A stretch of 64,000 nucleotides of DNA from Roseobacter litoralis Och 149 (lineage in GTDB: Bacteria > Pseudomonadota > Alphaproteobacteria > Rhodobacterales > Rhodobacteraceae): positions 4,425,501-4,489,500 of the forward strand of contig NC_015730.1 of the NCBI RefSeq assembly GCF_000154785.2, written 5' to 3'. Positions within the stretch are counted from its first letter, which is position 1. Every line of letters begins with the position of its first letter. Positions 27,453-35,809 of this stretch are shown here, piece by piece. Under the pieces are notes generated by a model, which was given only the letters and a program-made list of their open reading frames with translations, was not told the origin of the DNA and did no database searches. A program made the position numbers and the translations under genes.

Positions 27453-28350
27453 GATTTAGGTTCATTGAAGAACACAGCGAGAGCTTCCCCACCAATCGGC
27501 TGTGTGATGTCGTTGGCGTCAGCACACGCGGGCTACGCGCATTTCGAAGCCGGCCAGCCAGTCGCAGACAGCGGTCTGATTTGGTCACGCTGGCGCACAT
27601 CAAAGAACAATCTCGTCTGAGCCTTGGCAGCTATGGCAGGCCGCGCATGACTGAGGAGTTGAAAGAGATTGGCCTGGATATCGGTCACCGCCGTGTTGGC
27701 CGCCCCCTCTCGGCAGATTTGGCTTTGCCAAATCGCCTGTCGGGCAGTGGATGCGCCAGAACGGCATATCAGTGGTCAGAACACGCAAACACAAGGTCAC
27801 GACGGATAGAGATCATAAGTTCAATATAGCACCGAACCTACTGGATCGTGACTGCGCGGCAGATGCGCCAAACCAGAAATGGGCGGGCGACATCAGCTAT
27901 GTCTGGACCCGTGAAGGCTGGGTGTATCTGGCTGTGATCTTGGACCTGCATTCTCGCCGTGTCATCGGCTGGGCCGTCAGTAACCGCATGAAGCGTGATC
28001 TAGCGATACGGGCGTTGAACATGGCCATCGTATTCCGTGCGCCACCAAAGGGCTGCATCCATCACACGGATCGCGGTAGCCAATATTGTTCTCACGACTA
28101 TCAAAAGATTCTGCGCCAACATGGGTTCAAGGTGTCGATGTCTGGGAAGGGCAATTGCTACGACAATGCGGCTGTCGAGACGTTCTTCAAAACCATCAAG
28201 GCCGAGCTGATCTGGCGGCGGTCATGGGAAACCAGGCGGCACGCTGAGATGGCAATCTTTGAATACATCAACGGCTTCTACAGTCCACGCCGCCGTCACT
28301 CAGCACTGGGATGGAAAAGCCCTGTCGCATTCGAACGGAAGGTGGCTTAA
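27449..28350 (+). pseudogene. IS3-family transposase OrfB, interrupted
   Basis: Two frames together give a nearly complete OrfB. 27,449-27,703 encodes the N-terminal part ending '…IGHRRVGR'; 27,751-28,350 encodes the rest beginning 'MRQNGISVVRTRKHKV'. The DDE core is present ('WAGDISYVWT', 'HHTDRGSQYCS', 'NCYDNAAVETFFKTIKAELI'). Between them lies a 45-bp palindromic element that shifts the frame; IS3 homologues read GRLMRQNG here. The catalytic part remains open from the internal ATG, but the N-terminus is separated. Confidence 0.88.
27705..27749 (-). repeat. Palindromic element, copy E1
   Basis: A 45-bp insertion within IS3 orfB. The central hairpin is GATTTGGC-TTT-GCCAAATC, flanked by CCCTCTCGG on the left and CGGGCAGTG on the right. 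On the minus strand it directly follows CATC, as in other copies. Excision leaves the expected Arg-Leu-Met codons except for one missing base. The longer stem distinguishes it from the 41-bp copies. Confidence 0.8.
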
Positions 28351-28388
28351 ACGAGCACTAGGGGCGGCACTAAAACGGGACAGCTCCA

Positions 28389-28728
28389 TTGCGTATTCAT
28401 CGAGTTGTGTTTCTCTTTGCACTTAAATGTCAGAATGTGGTCGTTTCGAAGATTTTTGGCACTTTAATCTGAGACTCATCGATCCCGGGTCTCAGATCAA
28501 CTCTTCCTGTTGGGGTGGTCCCCACCCGATCGCCGGGGTTACCAAATGGTCGGTCGTCATGACAAATCGGTTTTTGTTGTCTCCCATCGTGTGCCCTTGC
28601 AACATTTTCAGCATCGGCGGCCCTGCGTGGTCGATGAATGCCACGCCTGCTAGGGGAGCGGGACAGATGTGTAGCGGCAGAATGGGGTGCTTTGATGAGA
28701 ACGTGAACGCAGCCTCTTTGGTCAAAAG
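28389..28728. other. Relic of an IS21-like element end and adjoining coding tail
   Basis: 28,418-28,490 carries two spaced repeats of the kind found at IS21-family ends (GCACTTAAATGTCAGAATG and GCACTTTAATCTGAGACTC). On the minus strand a frame ending at 28,492 finishes 'DHLVTPAIGWGPPQQEELI'. The same tail, changed, occurs at 61,116-61,190, also next to such repeats, and both share GGTCGTTTCGAA. The coding part is truncated by IS6 copy 2. The protein family of the tail is not recognised. Confidence 0.5.
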
Positions 28729-29549
28729 GGGACTGTTGCATTAATCCGATGACGACATGCATGGGCCCTCATATGACCAGAATTCATGCGGAGCCATAGA
28801 AGAGGGCATCGATAAACGCGATCTCGCCCAGGACGCCGGGTTGTCTGTGCTGGATGTGGCCGCGTTTGATCGTTCGGATAGTTTCTATACCGCTCAAGGT
28901 TGCCTTTGCCGATCGTAAAGATCGAAAGCTCTGACGATATCCAAGGATCCGCTTCATCGCCGCATGATCGCTCTCAATGAGGTTATTGCGCCACTTTCGG
29001 TCGATGTGTCGGGTACTGTCAAAATGCGGATCGTAGCGGTGGTTGATCTCTCGGATGACGCGGCGATAGGTCGGGGCTTTGTCTGTCACGATGATGACCG
29101 GACGATGGAGCCGTACACGCTCAATCGCTTTGTTAAGAAAGGCCTTAGCTGCCTTGGCATCCCTCCGCGCGGTCAAACGGAAGTCGATCATCTGCCCGTT
29201 TGCGTCGATGGCATGCCATAGGTAGCGCCATTTGCCACCAACGCGGATATAGGTTTCATCGACATGCCATTCGACACTGGCCCGGCGCAAGTGTTTTTCG
29301 GTTCTTTTGGTGATCTCCGGAGCAAACTTATGAACCCAGCGATAGACGGTCGAACGATCAGCGTGGATCCCGCGCTCTGCGAGCAAATCGACGACATCTT
29401 GATAAGGCAGAGCATAGCGCAGGTACCAGCGCACCGCACAAAGAATGATTTCGCGTGGAAAGCGGTGGTACTTGAAGGGCGATTCGCGTGGCATGGCTAA
29501 CCTCAAAAGCTTAACCGTGGCCAAGCAAGTTGATTAATGCAACAGTCCC
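28729..29549 (-). mobile_element. IS6-family insertion sequence, copy 2
   Basis: An 821-bp element, same ends and an identical encoded protein as copy 1 but inverted. Flanking octamers are GTCAAAAG (left) and TCTGGTCT (right), not a duplication, and they do not pair with those of copy 1 in the way a simple inversion would predict. It truncates an IS21-like relic on the left and a nucleotide-sugar dehydrogenase gene on the right. With copy 1 it brackets the TetR/ABC/MBL block. Confidence 0.93.
28784..29494 (-). CDS. IS6-family transposase (copy 2)
   Basis: Encodes the same 236-residue protein as 19,583-20,293, with catalytic D79, D138 and E174 intact. Identity over the full protein indicates very recent duplication, or gene conversion between the two copies. 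Confidence 0.95.
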   Translation of the reverse strand: MPRESPFKYHRFPREIILCAVRWYLRYALPYQDVVDLLAERGIHADRSTVYRWVHKFAPEITKRTEKHLRRASVEWHVDETYIRVGGKWRYLWHAIDANGQMIDFRLTARRDAKAAKAFLNKAIERVRLHRPVIIVTDKAPTYRRVIREINHRYDPHFDSTRHIDRKWRNNLIESDHAAMKRILGYRQSFRSLRSAKATLSGIETIRTIKRGHIQHRQPGVLGEIAFIDALFYGSA

Positions 29550-29874
29550 TCTGGTCTTGGGGATAGCGTACAAACGTGACATCGATGATGTGCGGGAGAG
29601 CCCGTCCGTTCTCGTCATGGAACTGTTGCGCAACTGGGGTGCGGACATATCCTACAGTGATCCGCATGTGCAGACTTTTCCTGTAATGCGCGAACATTCA
29701 TTTGATTTGAGCTCCGTGCCGCTGTCGCCGGAAACCCTCGCGCAGCAGGATGCCGTTTTGCTCCTGACGGACCACACGCATTTCGACTATGAGATGATCG
29801 CCGAGCACGCATCATTATTGATCGACACACGTGGCGTTTATCGACGACTGGGCATTACCTTACCCACGGCATAA
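29550..29874 (+). pseudogene. Nucleotide-sugar dehydrogenase, C-terminal fragment (WbpA-like)
   Basis: About 107 codons remain of a UDP-glucose/GDP-mannose dehydrogenase family protein. They cover the end of the central domain ('[25 protein letters not shown]') and the C-terminal UDP-binding domain ('[17 protein letters not shown]…[10 protein letters not shown]'). The pattern is nearer UDP-GlcNAc 6-dehydrogenases (WbpA) than the intact WecC at 57,902. The N-terminal two thirds, with the Rossmann NAD site and catalytic Cys, are lost at the IS6 boundary, so the fragment is non-functional. Confidence 0.85.
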
Positions 29875-29933
29875 AGGGGTTCCGATCACCACGTTCTTCA
29901 CAAGCAAACCAATCAATTTTACACGGGACCGTC

Positions 29934-30104
29934 ATGAAAATCTCTACGACTGTTGGCACGCGCCCACAGTTCATCAAGAGCACACTAATCACTCGCGGTT
30001 TCCAACGGAACGATACGGCAAAAGAAGTTATCATTCGTATTGGTCAGCACTTTGATCAGAACATGTCGGATATCGCACATAGAAAAATGCCGCGTACAAA
30101 GTAA
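29934..30104 (+). pseudogene. UDP-GlcNAc 2-epimerase (WecB-like), N-terminal fragment
   Basis: 56 codons from ATG 29,934 read 'MKISTTVGTRPQFIKSTLIT', then 'IRIGQHFDQNMSDIAHRKM', the conserved start of non-hydrolysing UDP-GlcNAc 2-epimerases (…VGTRPQFIKxxP…TGQHxDxxMSD). The frame then ends and the rest of the gene is absent. It follows the dehydrogenase fragment by 60 bp, so the pair was once a ManNAcA-type cassette. An intact wecB/wecC pair is at 56,788-59,140. Confidence 0.8.
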
Positions 30105-30254
30105 CCCTTCTAGGGCAATGGCTTGCTTTGAAATCAACCGATACCGCCAACAGGCTGTTGCTTGCTTGTTTGAGTATAATGTCGCAAAATGGGGCAACAA
30201 ACAAAAGATCGTTAAAGAACTCTCTTAAGATAAGGTCACGGCTGCTATCATATG

Positions 30255-30316
30255 CCTCGAGTACATTCAGCCTTAGCATGGAAAAACCCCGTGGGGTTGA
30301 GCGAAAAGCGGCTTAA
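30255..30316 (+). pseudogene. IS3-family OrfB, last codons (relic)
   Basis: The plus strand reads 'PRVHSALAWKNPV' and, after a shift, 'GVERKAA*', equivalent to the OrfB end 'RRRHSALGWKSPVAFERKVA*' of the element at 27,114. Only this tail is recognisable. It may have accompanied the loss of the wecB-like gene just upstream. Confidence 0.6.
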
Positions 30317-30741
30317 ACACGCACTTCAAGCGCCATCAAAACGCAACAGTTTCAGAATGATTGAGGTAGCTGCAAACAAAAAATGCTTTTCGTCTGAATG
30401 TCTACCCCAGACAGATTTCTTGACGCTTCAAACCAAGTATAAGCGTGAATTATCGAAATCGCATCTCATGATGTTTAGGCTAATTCTCACTCCAACTCAC
30501 AGATTGCAAAACTGAAATGTTTGGTCCCGAACCAGCAAGTTCATTAGTAAGTAGAAACACTTGATTGGTCTAAACCTGATGCCGACACTTAGTTGGCCTT
30601 TGGCTTATGGGGGGTGTGTCATATCGGCCGTGGTTTCTAGAACTCATCTTGGGTTTGAATCCTGGTGCACCTACCCATGTTGCGGTGCGGCTCAGCGAAA
30701 GGCTGTAGCGAGGTTTCGTCACGGAGCAGGATATCTTTTTT
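30317..30741. other. Intergenic DNA before the polysaccharide locus
   Basis: 425 bp without a convincing gene, AT-rich at first. A stretch at 30,615-30,680 has a T-loop-like GGGTTTGAATCC and complementary outer arms (GGGTGTG / TGCACCT) but is too short for a tRNA. The promoter of the following gene should lie near the right end. Confidence 0.4.
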
Positions 30742-32181
30742 GTGACTGAACCCCTGATCACTCCCCGATCTGGCCGGCTGCGCGAGGCCTGCGAGGCACT
30801 TTGGCTTCTCGAAGACGAGATGGAACTGGTTTCATGGCGCTATGGGGGGCGGGATGGACTGGACCTTTGGCAGGTCCTGCGGTTTTCCTTGTTTATGGGC
30901 GCGCTGCGCCGTGCTGGCATCCTAGAAGCGCATCAGGCCAACCCTGACGAGGTGTCGCGTTCCAGATTTTCATCAAAGCTGCGCCAGCGTATCGATCGGT
31001 ACACAATGACCCCTGGCATGCGACCACCAAAGGCCGAAACGGTGTTCATTGCCAACGCGCGCAAGGTGGACGGTATGGATCCGTTTTTGGGACCGCTGTT
31101 TCAAGGGCTTGGCGGCGCACCTTACTCTGTTTTCGACAGTGACCGTTTGGGGCAGCGGCTGAAAGGTGTCTACGATCTCGATGCTTTCAGCAAGACTGCC
31201 AGAAAGAAAAACCGCGAATGCCTCGAAGCTACTGAGGCGGACAAGCGTCGCGCGAAAGAATTCACTGAACGGTTCGGCGCAGCGCTTGGGGCTGATTTGA
31301 CCGATCTTTTTGCGAATGCGGAAAGAATTGGTACGGACCATCTGCGCATGCGCTCGGCATGGGCGCGATATTTCGATGCCTGTAAAGCACAGCGCTTAAT
31401 TGCGATCGGTGCCTACTTTCGCCAAGCGGCCTTTGCGGGTGCGCGGATGGCGGGCATCCAATCCGTTGAAGTACAGCATGGATTGGTTGCACGTTGCCAG
31501 GTCAATTATTCTTGGCCGGGATCTCCACCGCGGGAGGCATCGCCTACCGACATGTTGTTCTTTGGATCTCACTGGGTCGAAAACGTCACCCATCCGGCCC
31601 AGCTGCGGCCTATCGTGTCAGGATCAGACCAAATCACCCGGCTTGCATCACAGGAAGCGGCCACTGCCAGTGCCAAAGCGGATCGGCGCGCACCTGTCGT
31701 CTTTATGAGCCAGCCAACGGTGAGCCGGGTGCTCTGGGCTTTTGCCGTGGCATTGGCGCGGGCGCGCCCTGAGGTACCGATCCTTTATCGTCCGCATCCA
31801 GGTGAATCCTTAAGTCGTTATGAAAACCTGCTCGCAGCGGAACCGGACCGCCCCGCAAATCTGGCGCTTTCCCGGGGTGCGCCGGGCAGCTATGCATTGA
31901 TGGCCTCGGCCCGCTTGCAGATTGGGGTCTATTCCTTCACGCTCGTCGAAGGACTAGCGTTCGGCTGTCCATCGGTTGTGCTGGACGCACCAGGGGCTGA
32001 ACTTATGGAGGCGGTCATCGCCCGGGGTGACATACCGATGATTTCGACTGTCGAGGAAGCTGCCGCATTCGTGGATGCGCCGCCTGAACCACGAAATGCT
32101 GAAACGTACTTTGCACCGTCCATGCAGCCACAAGATATCGTTGCCGCTCTGAACGCAGGGCGAGGCGACAAAAGGACATAA
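30742..32181 (+). CDS. Putative GT-B-like surface-polysaccharide glycosyltransferase
   Basis: A 479-residue soluble protein starting at GTG 30,742. The N-terminal half is unrecognised. The C-terminal half resembles GT-B enzymes of the CDP-glycerol transferase/capsule type, with 'VEVQHGLVA' and 'LFFGSHWVENV' in the middle, then 'PILYRPHPGES' and 'ASARLQIGVYSFTLVEGLAFGCPSVVLDAPG' as the nucleotide-binding end. It would transfer a sugar or polyol phosphate in capsule or O-antigen assembly at the cytoplasmic membrane. The substrate is unknown. It is convergent with the NeuD-like gene. The 33,229 protein shares the RPHP and hydrophobic-loop pattern but is not a simple duplicate. Confidence 0.6.
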   Translation: MTEPLITPRSGRLREACEALWLLEDEMELVSWRYGGRDGLDLWQVLRFSLFMGALRRAGILEAHQANPDEVSRSRFSSKLRQRIDRYTMTPGMRPPKAETVFIANARKVDGMDPFLGPLFQGLGGAPYSVFDSDRLGQRLKGVYDLDAFSKTARKKNRECLEATEADKRRAKEFTERFGAALGADLTDLFANAERIGTDHLRMRSAWARYFDACKAQRLIAIGAYFRQAAFAGARMAGIQSVEVQHGLVARCQVNYSWPGSPPREASPTDMLFFGSHWVENVTHPAQLRPIVSGSDQITRLASQEAATASAKADRRAPVVFMSQPTVSRVLWAFAVALARARPEVPILYRPHPGESLSRYENLLAAEPDRPANLALSRGAPGSYALMASARLQIGVYSFTLVEGLAFGCPSVVLDAPGAELMEAVIARGDIPMISTVEEAAAFVDAPPEPRNAETYFAPSMQPQDIVAALNAGRGDKRT

Positions 32182-32195
32182 AGGTGGAAAAAGTG

Positions 32196-32834
32196 TTATG
32201 TGCGCATCGGTCGCGCCGGAACGCCAACGACCCGGCTGCGGGGCGACACATCCTTGACCACTGCCGCGCCCGCTCCGACGACAGCATCGCACCCGATCTG
32301 CAGCGGCGCATGGGGGTGTCCGCCGCGTGTCACGGCACCACAGCCGATATAGGCACCAGCGCCAACCGAAACATGCCCGGCCAGCCGCACGCCCGGACCA
32401 AGAAGCGCGTAGTCGCCCACCTCACCGTCATGGCTCACGCTGGCGCCGGTGTTCACAACAGCATGCTGTCCGATCCGTACGCAAGGCCCTACAACGGTCT
32501 GTGGGAAGAGCACCGTGCCTGAACCGAGTACGGCGTCCCGCGCAACCGTCGCTGTCGGATGGCAAAGCGTCACCCAAGTGACACAAGCCCCCCAACGCTC
32601 CGCCACTTTTCGACGGATCGCGGGCTCCCCGATGCCGATCACCGCGCAGCTATGGTCGGGCAAATCTGAAATATTGTCCTCGGGAAATATTTCGACCGCG
32701 CCGAGCCGCTCCCCTGCGGTGGGAGCAGGCGAGAGGAACCCGGCGACACACCAGCCCGCCTCTTGAGCGATCCACGCCAGCTCACGCGCGTGGCCACCCG
32801 TTCCAAAAATGTAAAGGTCGCGCGCGTCTGACAT
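32196..32834 (-). CDS. NeuD/PglD-family sugar acyltransferase
   Basis: A 212-residue protein with an N-terminal Rossmann-like half ('LYIFGTGGHARELAWIAQEAGW') and a C-terminal left-handed beta-helix ('HPTATVARDAVLGSGTVLFPQTVVGPCVRIGQHAVVNTGASVSHDGEVGDYALLGPGV'). The His in 'SVSHDGEVGDY' is the general base known in NeuD/PglD/LegH enzymes. These transfer acetyl to an amino sugar or sialic acid from acetyl-CoA. With the nonulosonate genes 5-12 kb away it is the best candidate for the N-acetylation step (LegH role) or a decorating O-acetylation. The assignment of the exact step is inferred. Confidence 0.85.
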   Translation of the reverse strand: MSDARDLYIFGTGGHARELAWIAQEAGWCVAGFLSPAPTAGERLGAVEIFPEDNISDLPDHSCAVIGIGEPAIRRKVAERWGACVTWVTLCHPTATVARDAVLGSGTVLFPQTVVGPCVRIGQHAVVNTGASVSHDGEVGDYALLGPGVRLAGHVSVGAGAYIGCGAVTRGGHPHAPLQIGCDAVVGAGAAVVKDVSPRSRVVGVPARPMRT

Positions 32835-33228
32835 GACGTTCAGCTACCACATATCTCTTGCGCGCTGTCCTGATCAGGCGACCGACCCAAGACGGCAACG
32901 TTTGATGCGTAAGAAACCAGCTCCCAACCAGTCGCTTCGCGTTTATTTCCTCGCATCTTCATCGGCTGTTATCCCGCTCATTAAAGGCGCAACGTCTTGC
33001 GATCAAGGGCTATGCCATATCCGTGCGCCGGTCCACTAGTTTTGTCCAAACAGCAAACGCAGGCACAGCAAGGGCTGCCAACGCTAGACGCCACGGACTT
33101 CCACGGCTAAACGGAATGGATGATCGAGGATACCAAGACACCTCATTATTGGCGCAGCACATGGGGATATCGCGGTTACAACCGGCGTACTGACGTCAGC
33201 AATTTACAAGCCGGGGAGGCGAAAAGGC
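32835..33228. other. Intergenic DNA between the NeuD-like and 615-residue genes
   Basis: 394 bp between divergent genes, expected to contain both promoters. No gene, IS relic or repeat was recognised. A GGGGAGG stretch at 33,213-33,219 is the likely ribosome site of the next gene. Confidence 0.45.
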
Positions 33229-35076
33229 GTGGACGATGAAGACTGTGAGCCTGTGTTGAAAACGCTACCCCTCATCTGGCTCCATACGTCTAAGCGGAAG
33301 AAAATCAGCCAGGTCAGATTGGCGCGCTTCGCTTTCGATTATCGTGCAAAGCGCAGGATACTGGTTTTTCTGCAGACCGACATTCCGCAGAAACATGCAC
33401 GACAGATTGCGCGCTACAAGCGCCGCGGACTCATTGAAGTGGTGCATATTGATTCTGCCGTTGACCGATACTCCGAGGATGATTTCGTGATTGCCGAACG
33501 AACGCGGAGTGTTGCTCGGGCGCTTGTACAGCTTTATCTGCCTTCCATGCTGGCCAAGTCCGGATACGATTTTTCTTCGTCGGATGTGTTCAACATGTCT
33601 CAAGGAATGGAGCTTAACCTCGCCGACCGGTTATATGAAAAAGTGCGAACGCTCACGGCGGTGTTGGAGGCATGTCGCATAGACCGGGGCGATCTGTGGC
33701 TCGATTTCGGCAATTGGGCCTTTCCAAATCTGCGATGGGGTAGACGATGGTGGTGCATGGCGCAATCGCGGTCGCCTGACTATTTCAACCTGACCGCAAA
33801 GGCGCCCGAGTTCCTGTCGCGCCTGCGCAGAGTTGACCCACCGGGCTTCGAACGGCTTTCGGATAAGGGTCCGCAAACTCTGTTTCTGGGGCGTTCGACA
33901 CGATCGGCCTACCTGACTGCCGCAGAAGCAATCGGTCAGGCCGAAGAACGACTCGGAAAGCGGTTCGGCGTTCTCGTTGACGCTCGATACCCCGTGAAAC
34001 CCAAGCTTTTTAAGCGGGAAGACAGTACTCTTTATATGACGCTGGGTTTCTACGTTAATTCAAAGTATTTCAAACTCAGGTCAGCGTCGCTTGGATTTAC
34101 TTTGCCGGGAAGGACTCGCGGCAAGGTCGTACATGCTACCCTCGACAGATCAGCGTCACAATATGAGCCAAGCTTTGGGCTGAACCCGGAAATATGGTTC
34201 GGTGCCCTGCTCAACGAGACAATCGAAGCCACAAACAGCAGGCTGGGCGCGATCGTCAGTTTCTACGACAGCGTGATGCACCATCCGCATTTTGCGGATG
34301 TTGAGAGCCTGATCTGCTCTCCTAGTCGTTCTGAGTTGTTTGTGCCCATCATCCTTGGTCTGAAAAAAAAGGGTGTTGCGACGATCGAATACCAGGCGCT
34401 GTTCTGGACGGATCACTTTCGATACGAAGTGCGCGACATGGACCTCTTCGTCTGCTCGGATGCAGCGACCATGAAAAGTGTTGAAAGGAAATACAACGCA
34501 ACGGGCTATAAAACCGGTTTGGTTCTGGGGCCTTCCTTCTATATGTCAGAGTTTCTGACTGACTATGCGAAAACGATTTCAGAAGAGCCCTCGGTAGCAG
34601 AGTCTGGATTAATCGGTCTGGCCTTGCAGCCCATAAAGGAAGACGTCTTCGAGGCGGCTTGCCAGATTATTCGCGACGCCGGGTTTGAACTCCTCATTCG
34701 GCCTCATCCGGACCATGACCGCCGCTGGATTGAATCCCGATTCGGAAAATACGGCAAGATAGACAACGGCAGCCTTTTGCATTTCATTCGCGATACATCG
34801 CTCGTTGTCAGCGGTTTTTCCAATGTAGTGCTGCAAGCCGCACAGGTTGGCAAGATTGCCGTGTGTCTGCCCCTGTCAGACCAGCTTGGATTGAACTTCG
34901 CTGATGCATCCGACCGGATTCACATTGCCGAAACAACTGATAATCTTTCCCATTATCTGGCTCTGGCTTCGACGGTCAATGAGCCGTTTGTGTTTCGCGA
35001 TCCTCTCGACGAATGGTGCGAAATTAGACAGATGCAAACGCCCGAGCAATTCTCCGAGAATGACGCGCGCGAATAG
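33229..35076 (+). CDS. Unknown 615-residue protein with GT-B-like C-terminus
   Basis: GTG start after GGGGAGG. No signal peptide or membrane helix. I do not recognise the N-terminal 350 residues ('WCMAQSRSPDYFNLTAKAPEFLSRLRRVDPPGFERLSDKGPQTLFLGRS' lies within). The C-terminal part has 'FELLIRPHPDHDRRWIESRF' and 'DTSLVVSGFSNVVLQAAQVGKIAVCLPLSDQLGLNF', the pattern of GT-B enzymes acting on surface glycans, similar in outline to the 30,742 product. It is probably a cytoplasmic glycosyl- or glycerophospho-transferase for the locus polysaccharide. The length and N-terminus are unusual; a sialyl/nonulosonyl transferase role is possible but unproven. Confidence 0.5.
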   Translation: MDDEDCEPVLKTLPLIWLHTSKRKKISQVRLARFAFDYRAKRRILVFLQTDIPQKHARQIARYKRRGLIEVVHIDSAVDRYSEDDFVIAERTRSVARALVQLYLPSMLAKSGYDFSSSDVFNMSQGMELNLADRLYEKVRTLTAVLEACRIDRGDLWLDFGNWAFPNLRWGRRWWCMAQSRSPDYFNLTAKAPEFLSRLRRVDPPGFERLSDKGPQTLFLGRSTRSAYLTAAEAIGQAEERLGKRFGVLVDARYPVKPKLFKREDSTLYMTLGFYVNSKYFKLRSASLGFTLPGRTRGKVVHATLDRSASQYEPSFGLNPEIWFGALLNETIEATNSRLGAIVSFYDSVMHHPHFADVESLICSPSRSELFVPIILGLKKKGVATIEYQALFWTDHFRYEVRDMDLFVCSDAATMKSVERKYNATGYKTGLVLGPSFYMSEFLTDYAKTISEEPSVAESGLIGLALQPIKEDVFEAACQIIRDAGFELLIRPHPDHDRRWIESRFGKYGKIDNGSLLHFIRDTSLVVSGFSNVVLQAAQVGKIAVCLPLSDQLGLNFADASDRIHIAETTDNLSHYLALASTVNEPFVFRDPLDEWCEIRQMQTPEQFSENDARE

Positions 35077-35139
35077 TTCGGGTCTCAGCTGTTCCGCTAC
35101 ATTTTTTGACGCCTGAAGGCGGCCGTTGTGTGGACGCAA

Positions 35140-35285
35140 CTAAGCTGGGAACCCTGTAAACTGCTGGAACGCAGGAAGTCCAGTGGCATCAGATTGCGGC
35201 TTACGGACCACATGTGCAACCTCAACCCCAGCTAGTGTTGTATCGACAGAGTGAAAGGTCTTGAAGCCAAATATGGGACGCGTGA
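35140..35285 (-). pseudogene. IS6-type transposase C-terminal relic
   Basis: The minus strand encodes 'EPITRPIFGFKTFHSVDTTL' then 'AGVEVAHVVRKPQSDATGLP' and ends TAG at 35,140-35,142. The phrase RPxxGFKxFxxAxxTxAGxExxHxxRKGQ is the end of IS6-family transposases. It is a different subtype from the two intact IS6 copies. The upstream part has decayed. Confidence 0.65.
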
Positions 35286-35809
35286 TCGGCTCATTATCTA
35301 TGACAACCCGATCCTGCACACCATTAGTGGCAATCAGCCGCTGACAAGTCGCCGCGCCGCAACCTTGTCGTGATATTTGAAGAGCGTGAAATTAAGGAAT
35401 TTTCCTGTCTTTCTCGATTGCGCAAGGATAGTGGGTTCACTTTACGTTGACCTTGATACAAGTTCTACCCATGCGCCAAGATAGCAGTGGCAGCTGCTTT
35501 AGCGCTTAGGCCCTTTTCCGGATGAAATGTTGATCGTTTCGTTGTTATCGCAAATTGCCCCAAGATGATCGACAGGGCGGCTTCTGTGGTATCAATGGTT
35601 GCCTAAATTTTCTTCAAAATGCCAACAGTACAATAACGAACGACGACGGCCCGAGATAGGAGTGGACGCTGACCTGCCTTTGTAAGAGATCAATAGATTG
35701 TGTGCAGCTTAGCAAGTCGCTGTTCTGATGGAGTGGATGCCCCTCCCGACGGCATCGAGATTTGCCATGCTGGTACTGTTTTAACAGACCAGAAACTGAG
35801 GAGGCGACA
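35286..35809. other. Intergenic DNA upstream of an IS110 relic
   Basis: About 520 bp with no gene recognised. Its right end (from about 35,730, including a TGTTTTAACAGACC near-palindrome and AACTGAGGAGGCGACA before the ATG) is probably the leader and left end of the IS110-family element that follows. Confidence 0.4.

Larger units (their letters stand above)
27114..28388 (+). mobile_element. IS3-family insertion sequence with interrupted orfB
   Basis: A 1,275-bp element whose ends are imperfect inverted repeats: TGGACCTGTCGCGGTTTGAT at the left against TGGAGCTGTCCCGTTTTAGT read inward from the right, both continuing into GCCGCCCCT. It has the usual orfA and orfB with 4-bp overlap (27,449-27,452). 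orfB is broken by a 45-bp palindromic insertion. No 3-4 bp target duplication is visible. A 5' fragment of a related copy lies at 55,510-55,860. Confidence 0.9.

Noticed and set aside
19520..29557. Simple inversion between the two IS6 copies explaining the unmatched flanks
   Set aside because: The four flanking octamers (GCTCAACG, GTCTCATC, GTCAAAAG, TCTGGTCT) do not pair as 8-bp duplications under a single inversion.
30109..30127. CCCTTCTAGGGCAATGG as a hairpin-less remnant of the palindromic element
   Set aside because: Too short, with several mismatches to the left end, and no host reading frame to test; chance is likely.
30615..30680. tRNA-like stretch with GGGTTTGAATCC and complementary outer arms GGGTGTG/TGCACCT
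   Set aside because: Only about 61 nt between the arms, a weak T-stem with several G-U pairs and no proper anticodon stem; at most a decayed fragment.
35735..35800. Possible further palindromic element (CCCCTCCCGACGGCATCGAG…) before the IS110 gene
   Set aside because: Only the first few bases match; the region fits better as the IS110 leader.
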